Shown: positions 12,327 to 24,148, counted from the stretch's first letter. The stretch is 64,000 nucleotides of DNA from Excoecaria cochinchinensis (GCA_947683425.1 CANTUQ010000101.1:31333001-31397000); one strand, 5' to 3'. Numbers and translations: made by a program. Notes: generated from the letters alone by a model not told the origin.

Positions 12327-13082
12327 ATAGTCTTTGCCTCTGGCAATTGATGAACAATCCTTAACTAGACCTAGGCCAACCAATAATGTCTTGTTATGTA
12401 AGAAAAATTATATATCAGTTGACTATTTAAACGCAGTTTGTCGTTTGTGCGATTCATGAATAAATTTACAAATCAGAATTGAAAACAGGGTTCAGATGTG
12501 CATTAGGAAAATGATATCTCTTTTGTTCATCATTTAACAACATACTTTCATGTTTGAGGATCAGTTGGCTGCTTCTTTAATTGCTGCTGCCAAAAATATA
12601 GGACTAAAATGGCTTCTTCAAGCTTAGACCATTAACTCTTCCTTCTCGACTCATCGTACCGTCAATTTAATCCCTCAAAGCTTCTGTATCTGGGTCTATA
12701 ATTTTCCTAGAAAATAAGTTAGTCAGCAACTATCCAAAATATTAAAGAAAGTAATAATGATTCTCATTATCAGCATCAATCAATGTTGTCAAAACAATAG
12801 GCTAGCATTGGTCAGTAAAGACTGTTACGGAAACAAGTGACTAGAAGAATCTCAACTTATCCAACAATATGAACAAGAAGAATATCCAGCTCCATAGACC
12901 ATAACCAGAGATGCCATAAGGGATAGAACCTTCCCATCAAGGATGCTATAAATTTCCTCAATTTGGAGAAACCTAATGACAAATGTATAAGCTTGTATGT
13001 CCCTGTTAAGATATTTGCTTTTTAAACATTGAAACTCTTCACATGGAAAATTGTATTACTATCAATTTGCCCTGCATTCATT
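12327..13082. other. intergenic / 3' UTRs, no further gene seen
   Basis: This convergent interval holds the 3' ends of the peroxidase (+) and PPR (-) genes. No conserved coding sequence is visible. Confidence 0.5.
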
Positions 13083-15077
13083 TTAAACTGGTAATTGTGA
13101 AGGCAGGCATTCTGGAGTGTAGCCCATCTCCTGCATTAGTGGTAGAAGTTTCTCATCAAGGAATCTATAGATTTCCTCAATTTCAGGATGAGATCTGTCA
13201 CCCACAAGAAACACATGGCTCTTGCCTTTTACTTCTATTAGACTAAAACCAGGTTCTTTCTTCACATTCCTTTCCTTCATCTTTTTCCTTACCCGTGCAA
13301 ACTCATCCCAATTCCCGCATGCTGCATAAACATTAGCCAAGAGTACATAACTCCCAGAGCTAGTTGGTTCCTCTTCTATCAGCTCCTTGCCAATCTGATA
13401 AGCTAGTCTATCATCCCTATGCAATCTGCAGGCACCTAACAATGCCCCAAGAACAGCACCATCATGCTCATCTGGAGGCATTTCAGATACCACTTTCAAC
13501 GCCTTGTTCATTTGTCCTGCTCGACCTAGAATATCTACAAGGCAGGAATAATGTGGAGCCCTCGGTTCTAAACTATAAGCACAACTCATCGAATCAAAAA
13601 GCTTTTCGCCTTTCTTCACAAGACCTGCATGGCTACAAGCTGTTAGGACTCCAACAAATGTAATCTCATCAGGTTTGTCTCCAGACCTTAGCATTCGTGC
13701 AAATACTTGTAATGCATGATGACCACATCCATGGTTTGAATATGCTAATATCATTGCGGTCCATGACACAGTGTCTTTAGCTTCAAGCTGATTGAAAACT
13801 AATCTAGCTGCCTGGACATCCCCACATCTAGAATACATAGTGACAAGCGCATTCGCAAGCAATGAGTCACGCTCAAACCCAAGACGGATTGCTAGACCAT
13901 GAGATTGCATGAGCTCTATTATACTTTCACATGATGTCAATACGCTAGTGATAGTAGCTGAATTAGGCTTGAATTTGGAACGAAACATAAGGTTCATATG
14001 CTTTAAGGCATCACCTTCAAACCCATTTCTGGCATATCCATCAATCATCGCATTCCAACTCACCATATTCTTTTCTGGCATCAAATTAAAAAGCCGATTA
14101 GCTTCAACCATGCTGCCTTGATCAATATATGCTGTGATCATAGCATTCCATGCAGCTATATCCTTTTTAGGCATCTGATCAAAAAACATCCTCGCATGTT
14201 CAGTCATTCCATTTCGTGCCAGACCAGTGACCATTGTTGTCCAAGAAATTGTATTCCTTTGCGGCATCGAATTAAATAGCTGAAAAGCTTCATTAAGCCT
14301 ATTAGCATTCATACAACATGAAATCATAATGTTCCAAGAATACAAATTCCTATGGGGCATCTGAGAGAAAAGCTGAAAAGCCTCATCAATTCGATCATTA
14401 TCTACATAACACTTGATCATAACAGTCCAAGCAACTATATTTTTCTCCGGCATTTGATCAAAAATATCACGAGCTTGATCAACAAGACCATTTTGAGCAA
14501 AACCCGAAATCACAGTAGTCCACGAGACCACATTCTTATCAGGCATTTGACGGAAAATCCGAAGAGCCTCATCAACTTCCCCATTTCTAAAATACCCAGA
14601 AACCAAACTGGTCCAAGAGAACACATTCCTCTCCACCATTTGATCAAAAACTTCACGAGCCTTATCAAGCTGGCCGACCTTAACATACCCACTAATCATT
14701 GCAGAATTGGCAACAACACTTCTTTCTGGCATTGCCCCAAAAACCCTCTCAGCTTGAGGAAGATCATTGCTTTTCAAGTAAGCAGTAATCATAGAAGCAT
14801 AAGAAACGATGTCACGGTGAGGCATTTCATCGAACAGCTTCCTTGCTTCTTTGACTTTCCCTTGAGAGCCTAAAGCACTTATCTTTACGTTACACTCGTA
14901 TGTATCCGGGAACATTAGCCTCGGATTCGAATTTGCGGCGACGGAAATAGGAATACGACCGGTGAAAGTTGTTGGGTTTTGTTTTGCCATAGATGAAAAG
15001 GCATTCAAGTGGCTTAGACGCCATACTGCGGCGGGAAGTTTCGATACTCGACGACAAAAACGAGCGCAAGATGCCAT
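13083..15077 (-). CDS. PLS-class pentatricopeptide repeat protein (E/E+ subgroup)
   Basis: A single intronless 664-codon frame. An organelle-targeting-like N-terminus rich in R, S and A (MASCARFCRRVSKLPAAVWR) precedes tandem P, L and S repeats from about residue 58 to 560, with recurring cores such as ARKLFDEMP, NVVSWTTVISG, ARDIFDQMPEKN and NVVAWTVMIKCY. The C-terminus has an E domain (GAVLGALLGACRLH, SGSYVLLANVYA, ARVRKKMKERNVKKEPG) and an E+ segment (SLIEVKGKSHVFLVGDRSHP). It ends at PSQLPV without a DYW deaminase domain. Such proteins usually specify C-to-U RNA-editing sites in mitochondria or plastids and recruit a deaminase in trans. The target site cannot be read here. Mitochondrial location is a guess. 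Confidence 0.95.
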   Translation of the reverse strand: MASCARFCRRVSKLPAAVWRLSHLNAFSSMAKQNPTTFTGRIPISVAANSNPRLMFPDTYECNVKISALGSQGKVKEARKLFDEMPHRDIVSYASMITAYLKSNDLPQAERVFGAMPERSVVANSAMISGYVKVGQLDKAREVFDQMVERNVFSWTSLVSGYFRNGEVDEALRIFRQMPDKNVVSWTTVISGFAQNGLVDQARDIFDQMPEKNIVAWTVMIKCYVDNDRIDEAFQLFSQMPHRNLYSWNIMISCCMNANRLNEAFQLFNSMPQRNTISWTTMVTGLARNGMTEHARMFFDQMPKKDIAAWNAMITAYIDQGSMVEANRLFNLMPEKNMVSWNAMIDGYARNGFEGDALKHMNLMFRSKFKPNSATITSVLTSCESIIELMQSHGLAIRLGFERDSLLANALVTMYSRCGDVQAARLVFNQLEAKDTVSWTAMILAYSNHGCGHHALQVFARMLRSGDKPDEITFVGVLTACSHAGLVKKGEKLFDSMSCAYSLEPRAPHYSCLVDILGRAGQMNKALKVVSEMPPDEHDGAVLGALLGACRLHRDDRLAYQIGKELIEEEPTSSGSYVLLANVYAACGNWDEFARVRKKMKERNVKKEPGFSLIEVKGKSHVFLVGDRSHPEIEEIYRFLDEKLLPLMQEMGYTPECLPSQLPV

Positions 15078-15207
15078 GATGATGAAGTCGACTCAATTCC
15101 ATGTTAGTCAATCATCAATTTCAGCACTCAAGTTCGTACTTCAAACACAGTTAAGAACTCCCGAAGATATCACAGTGACAGACAGAAGCCAGGTCGTGGA
15201 GGACTAG

Positions 15208-16088
15208 GGAAATTATATATTTTTTTCAACAATCTGACTTTCAATTTTATCAATTTGACTAAACAAGTAAATGCCACCAAAAAAGAAAACCTTTTTCTAG
15301 GAAGCAAATCTTATTTTATGAGAATATAAAATAAAAAATCTAATATTTTCTATGTGTTATGCAAATAAGGTTGAATTGAGCATGTCACATCAGAAATTTG
15401 GTTTAATTTTTTTCATAACCCTCGGTTTTTTATATGAAAAAAAAAAAAAAGAAAATGGGCTCGAACTCAAGTTTTTTCCGGAATTGACATTTATTATTAT
15501 TTAATTAAAATTTATTGATTCGGCTAATTTAAATTTATGCCGAATAAATTAATAAACGAGGATAAATTTATAGTTAAGATTTAAATTCTAAATTTTTAAT
15601 TGAGTAGAAATAAGCTCCTAACTTTCCCTCTAATAGATATATAGTTTCTTCGAATTTGTACATGAATAAGATTTTAAAGGAATTGTAGGCACATTTAGTC
15701 CATATAATAATGGAACAAAAGCCACCTCTCTAGCTGAAGCACCTATCCCTCATGCTGGTTTCAGATGTTGGAATTTAGTTTCTGATTTTCTTTTACCTGT
15801 AATGTATTCTTGCTGATTTTATTTTGAAATGCATTTGGGTTTAAAATAAATAAATAAATAAATTCAAATAATTTGACAAACATCCAAATTAAGCTAATAA
15901 TGATAATTATATTTGAAAATAGGGCTTAATTTACATCATCATATAAAACTAACTTCCAAAATGGAATAGGAAGATTAATTAATTAGTAATTTTAAGTAAT
16001 GATACCTTAACAAGCGTTACATGTTAAACAGCAGTCCATAAAATAGATCGCTATTTTATAAATTTCAAGAAAAATATTTTCTTCATTA
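15208..16088. other. intergenic, repeat-like AT-rich DNA
   Basis: No gene is seen. Around 15,430-15,650 a poly(A) run next to GGGCTCGAACTCAAG resembles decayed SINE or retroelement text, but no boundaries can be set. Confidence 0.4.
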
Positions 16089-16679
16089 TTATCCAGAAGA
16101 AGAAGCAGCATTCCCTCCTTGCTTCTCATAGTAATTGTAAATTGCTGCTCCAGACAGCACTGCCAGTGTTATGGCTTGTGCATGCATCCTGCACACAAAT
16201 AAATAAATAAACAAGTTATATAATTTATTTATAATGGATAAATAAATAGTACGTAGTTCTTCAAAGAAAAAAAAAAAAGATTATATACCTAGCATGTATG
16301 AGCCTAAGGCTTGGCTTCATAGGAGTTCTTGAACGTGAATAAACTAGAGATCCCCCAACTGCTGTTGCCCACAGTGCTCCTGAAATACATGAATATATAC
16401 AGTAAATATTGTAACCAAAAAGAGTAAAGAAATCGGAATGAATCTATAATTTTACGTTCAGATTTTACTTACCTAAACTCGATTTATATACATTTTAATT
16501 TATTTACTAAAATTAACCGTATATAGCATGCGACAAGAAAAGTAATTAATTTTTTATAATGAATATATTTTTTTAGTAAATTTTTATTATAAATTTTAAT
16601 TTACCGTAAAAAAAAAAAAAGAGAACTAACCAATGCTGGTGAGCTTGTGCTCAGAAACCCAAGATTGAATAGCTTCCAT
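16089..16679 (-). CDS. HIG1-domain (hypoxia-induced) small mitochondrial membrane protein
   Basis: Three short exons (16631-16679, 16289-16379, 16089-16188) join in phases 1 and 2 to give 79 residues, all with clean GT-AG borders. The protein starts MEAIQSWVSEHKLTS. It has a first hydrophobic helix (IGALWATAVGGSLVYS), a basic loop with R and K residues (RSRTPMKPSLRLIHARMHAQ), a second helix (AITLAVLSGAAIYNYY), and a Ser-rich tail. This is the HIG_1_N layout of yeast Rcf1/Rcf2-type factors, which associate with cytochrome c oxidase and respiratory supercomplexes. It resembles Arabidopsis At3g05550 (from memory). The six-frame scan misses it because every exon is short. Confidence 0.88.
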
Positions 16680-16723
16680 GTTAATTTATTTTTTCTTCTT
16701 GTTCTTGATAGACTGAGTGGAAG

Positions 16724-16731
16724 TATTTATA
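16724..16731 (-). promoter_or_regulatory. TATA box of the HIG1 gene
   Basis: TATAAATA on the minus strand lies 45-52 bases upstream of the start codon. This implies an unusually short 5' leader of roughly 15-25 nt if used. Confidence 0.5.
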
Positions 16732-16987
16732 GGGCGAAAGAGGCTTCTGTCGCCCCTTGGTTTAGTATTATTATTATAACTTTTGAATTTTAAGTTTTTA
16801 TTGGAACACTGAAAGGATAAACAAACTAGTGGCTGGTTTTCCTGGTTTTGGTACTGTTACAGTTTCAGATTCTTGGTTTTGGTAATTTAATCACATGCAT
16901 GCATGGTGTGAGTGAGCTATTGGATTTGGATATTATCTAAATCAACGAGCTACACTATACATTGTTTGAAATCTGGACTGCATTCAC

Positions 16988-17012
16988 TTTTCTTTTCTTT
17001 TCTTTTCTTTTT
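16988..17012. repeat. (TTTTC)n short tandem repeat
   Basis: About five CTTTT units in the divergent interval between the HIG1 and sororin-like genes. (AT)n runs follow at about 17,129-17,149 and 17,400-17,435. No gene is seen from 16,740 to 17,800. Confidence 0.75.
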
Positions 17013-17804
17013 AAATTAATTTTCACCATCTTGTTTATTTGACTATTGTCTTTGATTGATTGTGGAACTAATTTCAACCATAATTAGTTTACTTTGTCTT
17101 AGAATGAAAGGAAGATTCAAATATTATATATATATATATATATATATATGGAAGCTTTTTATTTAAATTTTGGCTCATATTTTCTATGAATTGTGTTATC
17201 AAAACCGTATATGATCTAAACTTCTGTCCAAACATTATTCTCATTAAAAATACTTGTAAGTTACAACGACAAACGTTACAAATATCAATAACAAATCGTT
17301 ATAGGTTGTTATTCAGTATTATTGGCTCATTTCATTTAGTGCGATATGACTAAGCATATAAGTTTTATTAAATAAGTTTTTTAAAACGCATTTTATTAAT
17401 ATATATATATAATTGCATTATATATATATATATATTAATTTAAATCATTAGAGTCTTTTTTATCAAATGCCGGTACGTAATTTTCTTTTAAGATGAATGC
17501 AACCTTCAATTTTTGTCACTGCAACCATATTATTATTATTGTAATATTATACTGAATTTGATAATATATAGAGTGATATTTAATTGATTTTTAAAAGTTA
17601 TATATAATTTACTGCAAAAGTAGAGCCTTCTTTCCAAATCTAGAGGTGAGCACGATCATTTCCTCGAAGTATATCATTAACCCAAACAAAGGATACTGAT
17701 TAATTAATCTTAGAGACGTAAGAAAGGAGATTTAAGATCTCATCAACTTATAATAATCTTTCTCTAATTGTTTAATTAAATCCAATAATCACAAACATAT
17801 AATA

Positions 17805-18053
17805 ATGGAATCTGAGGACACATGCACGTGCAGGAGTGGAAGATTTCTACAATCAAATCAGTTAAACATTGAGCCCAAGCCCGACAACGAGGAGCCCATT
17901 TATATGTTTATTATCCCCGAAAAACCGATTAGGACCTCGAAGTCACCAGAGAAAACCACAACAGCAAACATATTCCCGCCAACTCAAAATCTAGCTTCTC
18001 TAGTCTCTGCGCTTTCTTTACTTTCTTATATACTGCAAATTCAAAAGGATTAA
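17805..18053 (+). other. 82-codon upstream ORF before the sororin-like gene
   Basis: An open frame starting ATGGAATCTGAGG ends 37 bases before the sororin-like ATG. The product (MESEDTCTCRSGRFL...) is not recognised and has a hydrophobic C-terminal stretch (LASLVSALSLLSYIL). It could be a uORF in the leader, a separate small gene, or chance. There is no splice path joining it in frame to the next gene that I can see. Confidence 0.3.
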
Positions 18054-18090
18054 CTCTCGTGTAATGGGTATCAAGTAATTTAGAATAGAA

Positions 18091-20355
18091 ATGACAAGAA
18101 TGGAAGCTACGAGGAGCAGAAGCAGAATTAGAAGAAGTTGTAGAAAGCCCCTTTCAGATTGCACCAACACCGTTGATTCAGTTAACCCATCTCAATCTTC
18201 TTCAACATCAACCAAAGACTCTTCTTCTTTTTCTTTCATTAAACCCAGTAATTTGCTTAACTCAAACACTACCAAAACCTCCGTTTCCACCAATCCCAGT
18301 AAAACTCCAGTAACTGGATCTAGCGTCGTCTTTAGCGGCAAAGGCCACAATAGCTCATCGAACCCTAGTGCTGTTTTGGTTCCCTCTGTTTCCACGCCTT
18401 CTCGGACTCTGAATCCCTCCTCTCCTGAGAGTAATTTTGATGTTCTCTTTTATTGAAGCTTTATTTGTGGGTTTTGCGATTTCTTTTGTAATTGCTTGTT
18501 TGCTTTGTTTGTAATGTTCTCCACTATAGAAGAATTTGATTCTCTGAGTTACATTTAATGTGATATATTCGAGGTTTCATTAGCGTGCTATATGTAAAAT
18601 TTGACTTTGGTAACAGATTAGTGTATTTATTGTAATTATGGGTAGTTGATTATTTGGGCAAGCCATTTCAGATTTTAATGGCACTTGTTTAGTTCGTTTG
18701 GTTTCTGCTCTTCTCGGTGTTCTTTAGTAGAAAATTAGAATTCTGAATCATTTTTGGCTGGTATTTTGAGAATTTGGGATACTAACGAATTTTGAAATGA
18801 TATTATCAGGTTTTCTCATGTTATTTTATCGTTATCATTAACATTGCATTCCCTCTCTATCTATGTTGCCATTTTAGTTCTAATGGGTATGTTTTATAAC
18901 CTGTGGTGTAGGTAATGTTAGTCCTTTGGTTCCCGGGCTATCTTCAGTTTATGGTCGAAGACAATCTGCAGATAAAAGAAAGGAAAAAGGGAAGGAAATT
19001 GCTGTGTCTATGAGTTGCTTTCCTGCAATAAGAACTCGCTTGAATAGGTAAATTTTGTGTAAAATTGTCTCCTGTTTGGCTGTAAGTCATTAATAGTATA
19101 ATTAGTAGTTCTATTTAATTTTGGTATGAAAGTGGATTTTCTGATCATGCTCACACTAGTAATTAATTGATCATCATATTTATGGTGAATTGTAGTTCAG
19201 GGCATGCAGAAATTAACATATTTATGGTGAATTATAATACACTTTGATGTTATTACAGGGATCCATTGGCTTCTAGATTCTAAGAACTTTATGTTGTTTT
19301 CAGAATCCCTTAATTATTAGGAAGTAAAGACCTGGAGGAATAAAAATGGTAAAAAAAGCTGAATTGCAGCTTGACTTTATGTTAATAATGATGATCATGG
19401 CTTCTATGCAACTGAAAGCATAGCAATTAGAAATTTACAATCCAATTTGCTGTTTAACTTGAGAGCATTCTGTTTTACTGGAATATAAAAAAAATGCCAT
19501 TTTGTATAACTGCATTCAATAGTTTTGCTCTGTCTTTACTTTGGTACATACTTTGTGAGTTCTTTGTCTAGAGACTTCAAGATTGATGGAACCAAACATA
19601 TTGGTCTTGGCTTTTATGTAGGAATGAAATGAATGAAGTTGGAGTTGCTAGTCTATCCAAATCCTGTACGGTGCCTAACAAAAAGGTTTGGATATTTTTA
19701 TTCATACCATTTTTATTGCTTTGTCTCTCTACTCTTATCTCTGGCTTTGATTGCTGTTTCACTATTGCAATTCAAGTTATCTGCATATATAGATTTGTAT
19801 TGACCCGTGTAATTCCAGTGCTTACATAGTACTGTGTTCCATTTTCAGCCATAGAAATTTTAGCTATATTATAGGGAAGCTGTGTTATTATGGTCTTTCA
19901 CAACTGCAAGCTGAATTTGAAATCGTCACATTTCTTCTCTTATGTGATTATAAACAAATTTCATCCTGCTCATGTGGTGAGCTTTTATACTGATTTCTAG
20001 TTTGCAGAATGGTCTATCCCTATAGGATGAATCGATCTTTGTTCTTGGCTGTAGCTGGGAAACAATTCATAACAATCAGCATAAGATAATTGGCATTTTA
20101 GATTCACCCATCTTGCATAAAATCGTGTCTGATGTTAAAAACTCCGTGCTAAGCATTCAGTAGAGGATCCTTGTTGACAGTTATTGCCTTTCCATGGTCT
20201 CATTGCAGAAACGACAACGGAAAACCCCTAAGGAAGATGTTTCTGACAATGTCCTGCCGCACGATTTTATTGAGCAGCAGAGAAAATACTTTGCAGAAAT
20301 TGATGCTTATGAACTCTCAGAAGAGGAAGTTGCCTCAATTGACGAGTTGGACTAA
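18091..20355 (+). CDS. sororin-like cohesion protector
   Basis: Four exons (18091-18430, 18912-19047, 19622-19685, 20209-20355) join in phases 1, 2 and 0 to give 228 residues. The N-terminal half is disordered, basic and Ser/Thr/Pro-rich (RSRSRIRRSCRKPLSDC, then many S/T/N/K residues). The middle has SVYGRRQSADKRKEKGKEI. The C-terminus DFIEQQRKYFAEIDAYELSE, followed by acidic residues, is the conserved plant sororin tail. Sororin protects cohesin from WAPL-driven release during S/G2 and meiosis. The Arabidopsis counterpart is At3g56250 (from memory). Low-complexity sequence makes the identification rest mainly on the C-terminal motif. The first ATG of the frame is used; M4 (MTRMEATRS) is an alternative. 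Confidence 0.72.
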
Positions 20356-20629
20356 ATGAATGTGCAACATCAGGATGAGTAAACAAGGCAGAATAACCTC
20401 GAAAATTTCAGTTTATAGTTGATAGCAGTATGTATAGTTTTTTTTTTCCTGTTGTAATTTTCACTAACGAATCATACAACATAATGTAAGCTACTCAATT
20501 TCTTTCTATCTAATGAACAAGAAGAGATGGCATAGAGTAGTGGACCTCCACCAAAGCCCAAAAGCCAAAAGCCTGAATTTTTATGAAACCATTGGTAGCC
20601 GTGAGGTACTGATTTAGACATCTGAAAGA

Positions 20630-20682
20630 CGTGGCTTATTACTTTTTTTTTTTTTTTTTTGAAACTACCGTGGCTTATTACT
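20630..20682 (-). mobile_element. 25-bp T-tract insertion flanked by 14-bp direct repeats
   Basis: The 14-mer CGTGGCTTATTACT occurs at 20630-20643 and 20669-20682. Between them lie 17 T residues and GAAACTAC. Read on the minus strand, this is a short tag with a poly(A) tail between perfect target-site duplications, the signature of target-primed retroposition by a LINE/SINE, here extremely 5'-truncated. Confidence 0.65.
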
Positions 20683-22026
20683 AATCACTTAGTATTACCA
20701 CTTATTATTATTATTTTTTTCATTTAAAATTAAAATGGCTGAAAGATATAACTCAACGACGGGCTGTGTACTTAGAAAGGTCATCTGATGTTGACTTGAT
20801 ATTACTCTGACGTGTGCACCTGTGGAAAAATATAAATCAATAACGGCCCATTTCTTATGAGAAATACATGTATCTGCCTAATTGCCATTCATCACAGAAA
20901 AAGTGCTCAATCTCATCTAGTTTCCAAATTATAATCTTGAACACTTCTTTGTTTGAGAAAAAAAGAGATATGGCTGATATTGTCCTCAATTTATTCTCTG
21001 TAGCGGAGGGAGCATGGTTTTACTCATCACTGATGAAATCATCCTTGTATGGGGTCTTCGTAAGGATCTGCAAAAGCTTAAAGATTCACTTGGCAATATT
21101 CGCTACATGTTGCAATATGCAGAAGAGCAACAAGTGGCCCAAGAAGCTGTAAAAGGTTGGTTGCAGGAGCTCAAAGATGTGGCTTATGATGCTGATGATG
21201 TGCTTGATGAGTTTCACTATGACAGTCTTCGCCAGCAAGTGGAGGCAAAGAACTTCTTGTCTTTCTCCAATAGCTCTCATTATCTTAAGAAGCTTGCATA
21301 TCATCAAAAAATGGCTCACAAGATTAAGAATTTACGCGAGTCAATAGAAGAGATCCAAAAAAAGGGTGATGGGTTGGGACTAATTTGGTAACAAATATTT
21401 TAATGCTCTGCTTCTGAATTCCTTTTTCCAAGATGTGGAAAGGGATGAGTATGGCGGCATTAGATGGTGTAAGATGCATGACATCATACATGATCTTGCA
21501 TTGTCTGTTTCAAACTCAGAAATATTGATGGCAGGGACATGTCCTGTTAGAGATATAACTCATATTCGTCATCTGAATCTCATTGGTATCAAACAGCCTG
21601 TGTCTATGTTTTCCAAAGATGGAGCAAAGAGGCTTCGACGTTTATTCATGAAGAATTCAATCTTCCATGAATGGTCAAAGTTGAAAAGCTTGCGGACTCT
21701 AAGCTTTCAAGGTGCTGATATTGAAGAGTTGCCATCTTCGATTGGTAAAATGAAACATTTGAGATATATTGATGTCTCACATTCTAAAATCAAAGAATTT
21801 CCTAAGTCCTTCGTTAAGCTCTATAATTTGCAAACTTTGAGATTCCTCTGGTGCGACTCACTTAAGCAGTTCCTGGAGGAATGAGCAATTTGATCAGCTT
21901 AAGGCATGTGAATTTTCACATGATTGCCAGATGCCAGCTAAGATTGGGCGCTTAAGTTGTTTTCAAACATTGCCTTTATTTATTGTTGGTTCAGATGGTG
22001 GCCGCGACATACAAGAGCTAGAACAG

Positions 22027-24148
22027 CACAATAATTCAAATTAAACGTAGCGGAATATAAATTGAAATTCAAATAAGATCCATATATTTTCAATTGATTC
22101 AAAAGGAAAGATTAAGATTTACCAACCAAAATCGAAATTAACTGCTTAATTCGGACCGCAGGCGCTGCTTTAATTACGAACGCCCTCTACCAGTATCCAC
22201 ACGCACGAACCGACGAACAGATTATCGCAGGGGTGCTAACTCTCTTTACGTGCGACTGAATTTTTTTGTGTTTTTCTTTCTTAAAGAAAAGTGGCCGCTA
22301 GAGTTTCTCAAGTGGCGGTTAGGGTTTTTCAAAATCGCCTCTCTTAGAAAAATGTAATTAGGAGAAAAAAACGTGAATAACTTTCCTTAAACATATATCT
22401 ATTTATATATGTAAATCCTAGAGAGATAAATTAGGGATATTATCTCTTATTCAAAAATAAGATATATATATATATATATATATATATTTCTTATTCAAAA
22501 ATAAGAAATATCATACCTAAATATATTTATATATTATTATGAAATTTAAATATAAATACCCATATCTATATAATTTCATTATACCCTAATTAAAAATCAA
22601 ATCTATTTATTGCGGTCTTGATGTGTGACCCAATAGGTTTATATTAAGTTAGCAGTGGGTCCAATTTCACAATAGGCTCACAAGTTATAATTGGTGTTTA
22701 GCAATACATTATGACTAGGGGTGAGGAAAAAAACCGATGGACTCGGTTAACCGGAAAAAAAAATTCGAAACCGAATCGATGGACTGGTTAACCGATTGTA
22801 ATGGACTGGTTAATAGTTAGTATTTTGAAAAAACCGATATTAATGGACTTGTTAATGGTTTTTGACTTATGTGACTGGTCAACCGAACCGAAATCGAATT
22901 TTTAGTTAATTTATTAATTTTTTAATAATTTATAACAATTTATCCTAATTAAAGGTGATCATGTACTTTTTTTTCATTATACTAATTATTTTAAAATTTT
23001 TAAGTTTTTTTAATTGGTTATTAGTAAGTATAACAATTTATCTAATTAAAAGTTATTATGTACCGATTAATATATTTACTTATTAAATATTAATTTTTAA
23101 AAACAAATTTGCTTATATTCACCAAATATTTTTATTTTAACAACAATAATGTTATATTATAGTGAAAAAATTTTAATTTTTAAGTATTTTGAATATTTTA
23201 ATTTTATTTATGAATATATTTATAATTATAGTGGTTAACCAAAAAATATCGGGTAACCGATCCGAAAATCCGAAATCGATGGACTGGTTAACCGATGGTA
23301 ATGGACTGGTTAATGGACTAAAATTTCAAAAAATCGATATTAATGGACTGGTTAATGGACTGGGGCTCATGGACTGGTTAACCGACCATGTTCACCCCTA
23401 ATTATGACTACTCAAATAATATAAATATCGTAAGTCCGATTTTAATTTAACAACAGAACATGTTATTATCCTTTTGTCACACGATATTTCATTGAACATA
23501 AATTTCAAACTTATATTGTTGAAACATATAATTTTTCAATCACTAAGTAGACTGATAAATTCAAATGACATTGATCACACTATCAATTCATTCGAGTATG
23601 ACCATGTATTTTACAGTCCTAGGGGTCCAATATATATCTCTCTCATAAGAAAGGGACAAATTTCATTTTAATTATTCACTTTACTCTGCATAATTCTCAT
23701 TATATCTAATCATAAATTTTATAATTATCTGATTAAAGATAATGTTTGATTATGTCAAAACATAATGTTCTTTATGTAGAAAATCGTCATAAAAGTCAAA
23801 ACATTCAATAACATATCTATTATAAAATCACTTATAATATTATCTCATGTAATGATCTCACAGTTGATTTATCAAGTACCTTATTCTATAATAAGTATCT
23901 ATAAATTTGATTTATATCATCATATATAATCAACCCATGATTATCAATGCAAATCTATATTAATTATAATTTATCTTTATACCTTTTAGTGATAAATGAC
24001 TAGAGACCACGTGAATAACATGGTTATTTATAAACATTACAATAATGTAATATGTCAATAATATTAATGTGAAGAAAACTATTATATAAATGAAAATGTA
24101 ATGATTACATCAATATCCAAATATTTGGCTTATAATATAACCACTAAC
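22027..24148 (-). mobile_element. LTR-like insertion (probable solo LTR) inside the NLR relic
   Basis: Foreign AT-rich sequence interrupts the LRR frame between GAGCTAGAACAG and ACAGACTAGGAGC, and ACAG at both junctions may be part of a target-site duplication. On the minus strand the insert begins (T)GTTAGTGGTTATATTATA and ends near TTCCGCTACGTTTAATTTGAATTATTGTG, with no internal gag or pol coding. Removing the nested MITE leaves about 1.4 kb, in the range of a long plant LTR. Termini are not a clean TG...CA, so the class is inferred. An (AT)n run at about 22,463-22,488 sits between inverted copies of TTATTCAAAAATAAG. Confidence 0.6.
22716..23400. mobile_element. hAT-type MITE nested in the LTR-like insertion
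   Basis: The element starts TAGGGGTGAGG and ends TTCACCCCTA. It is flanked by a perfect 8-bp duplication, ATTATGAC, at 22708-22715 and 23401-23408, the size expected of hAT transposition. It is 685 bp long with no transposase. Inside, two direct copies of a roughly 100-bp block built on ATGGACTGGTTAACCGAT lie exactly 500 bp apart (about 22767-22865 and 23267-23365). Confidence 0.88.

Noticed and set aside
13364..14873. plus-strand and secondary-frame ORFs over the PPR gene
   Set aside because: They lie antisense or out of frame to a 664-codon PPR frame with clear repeats and have no recognisable content.
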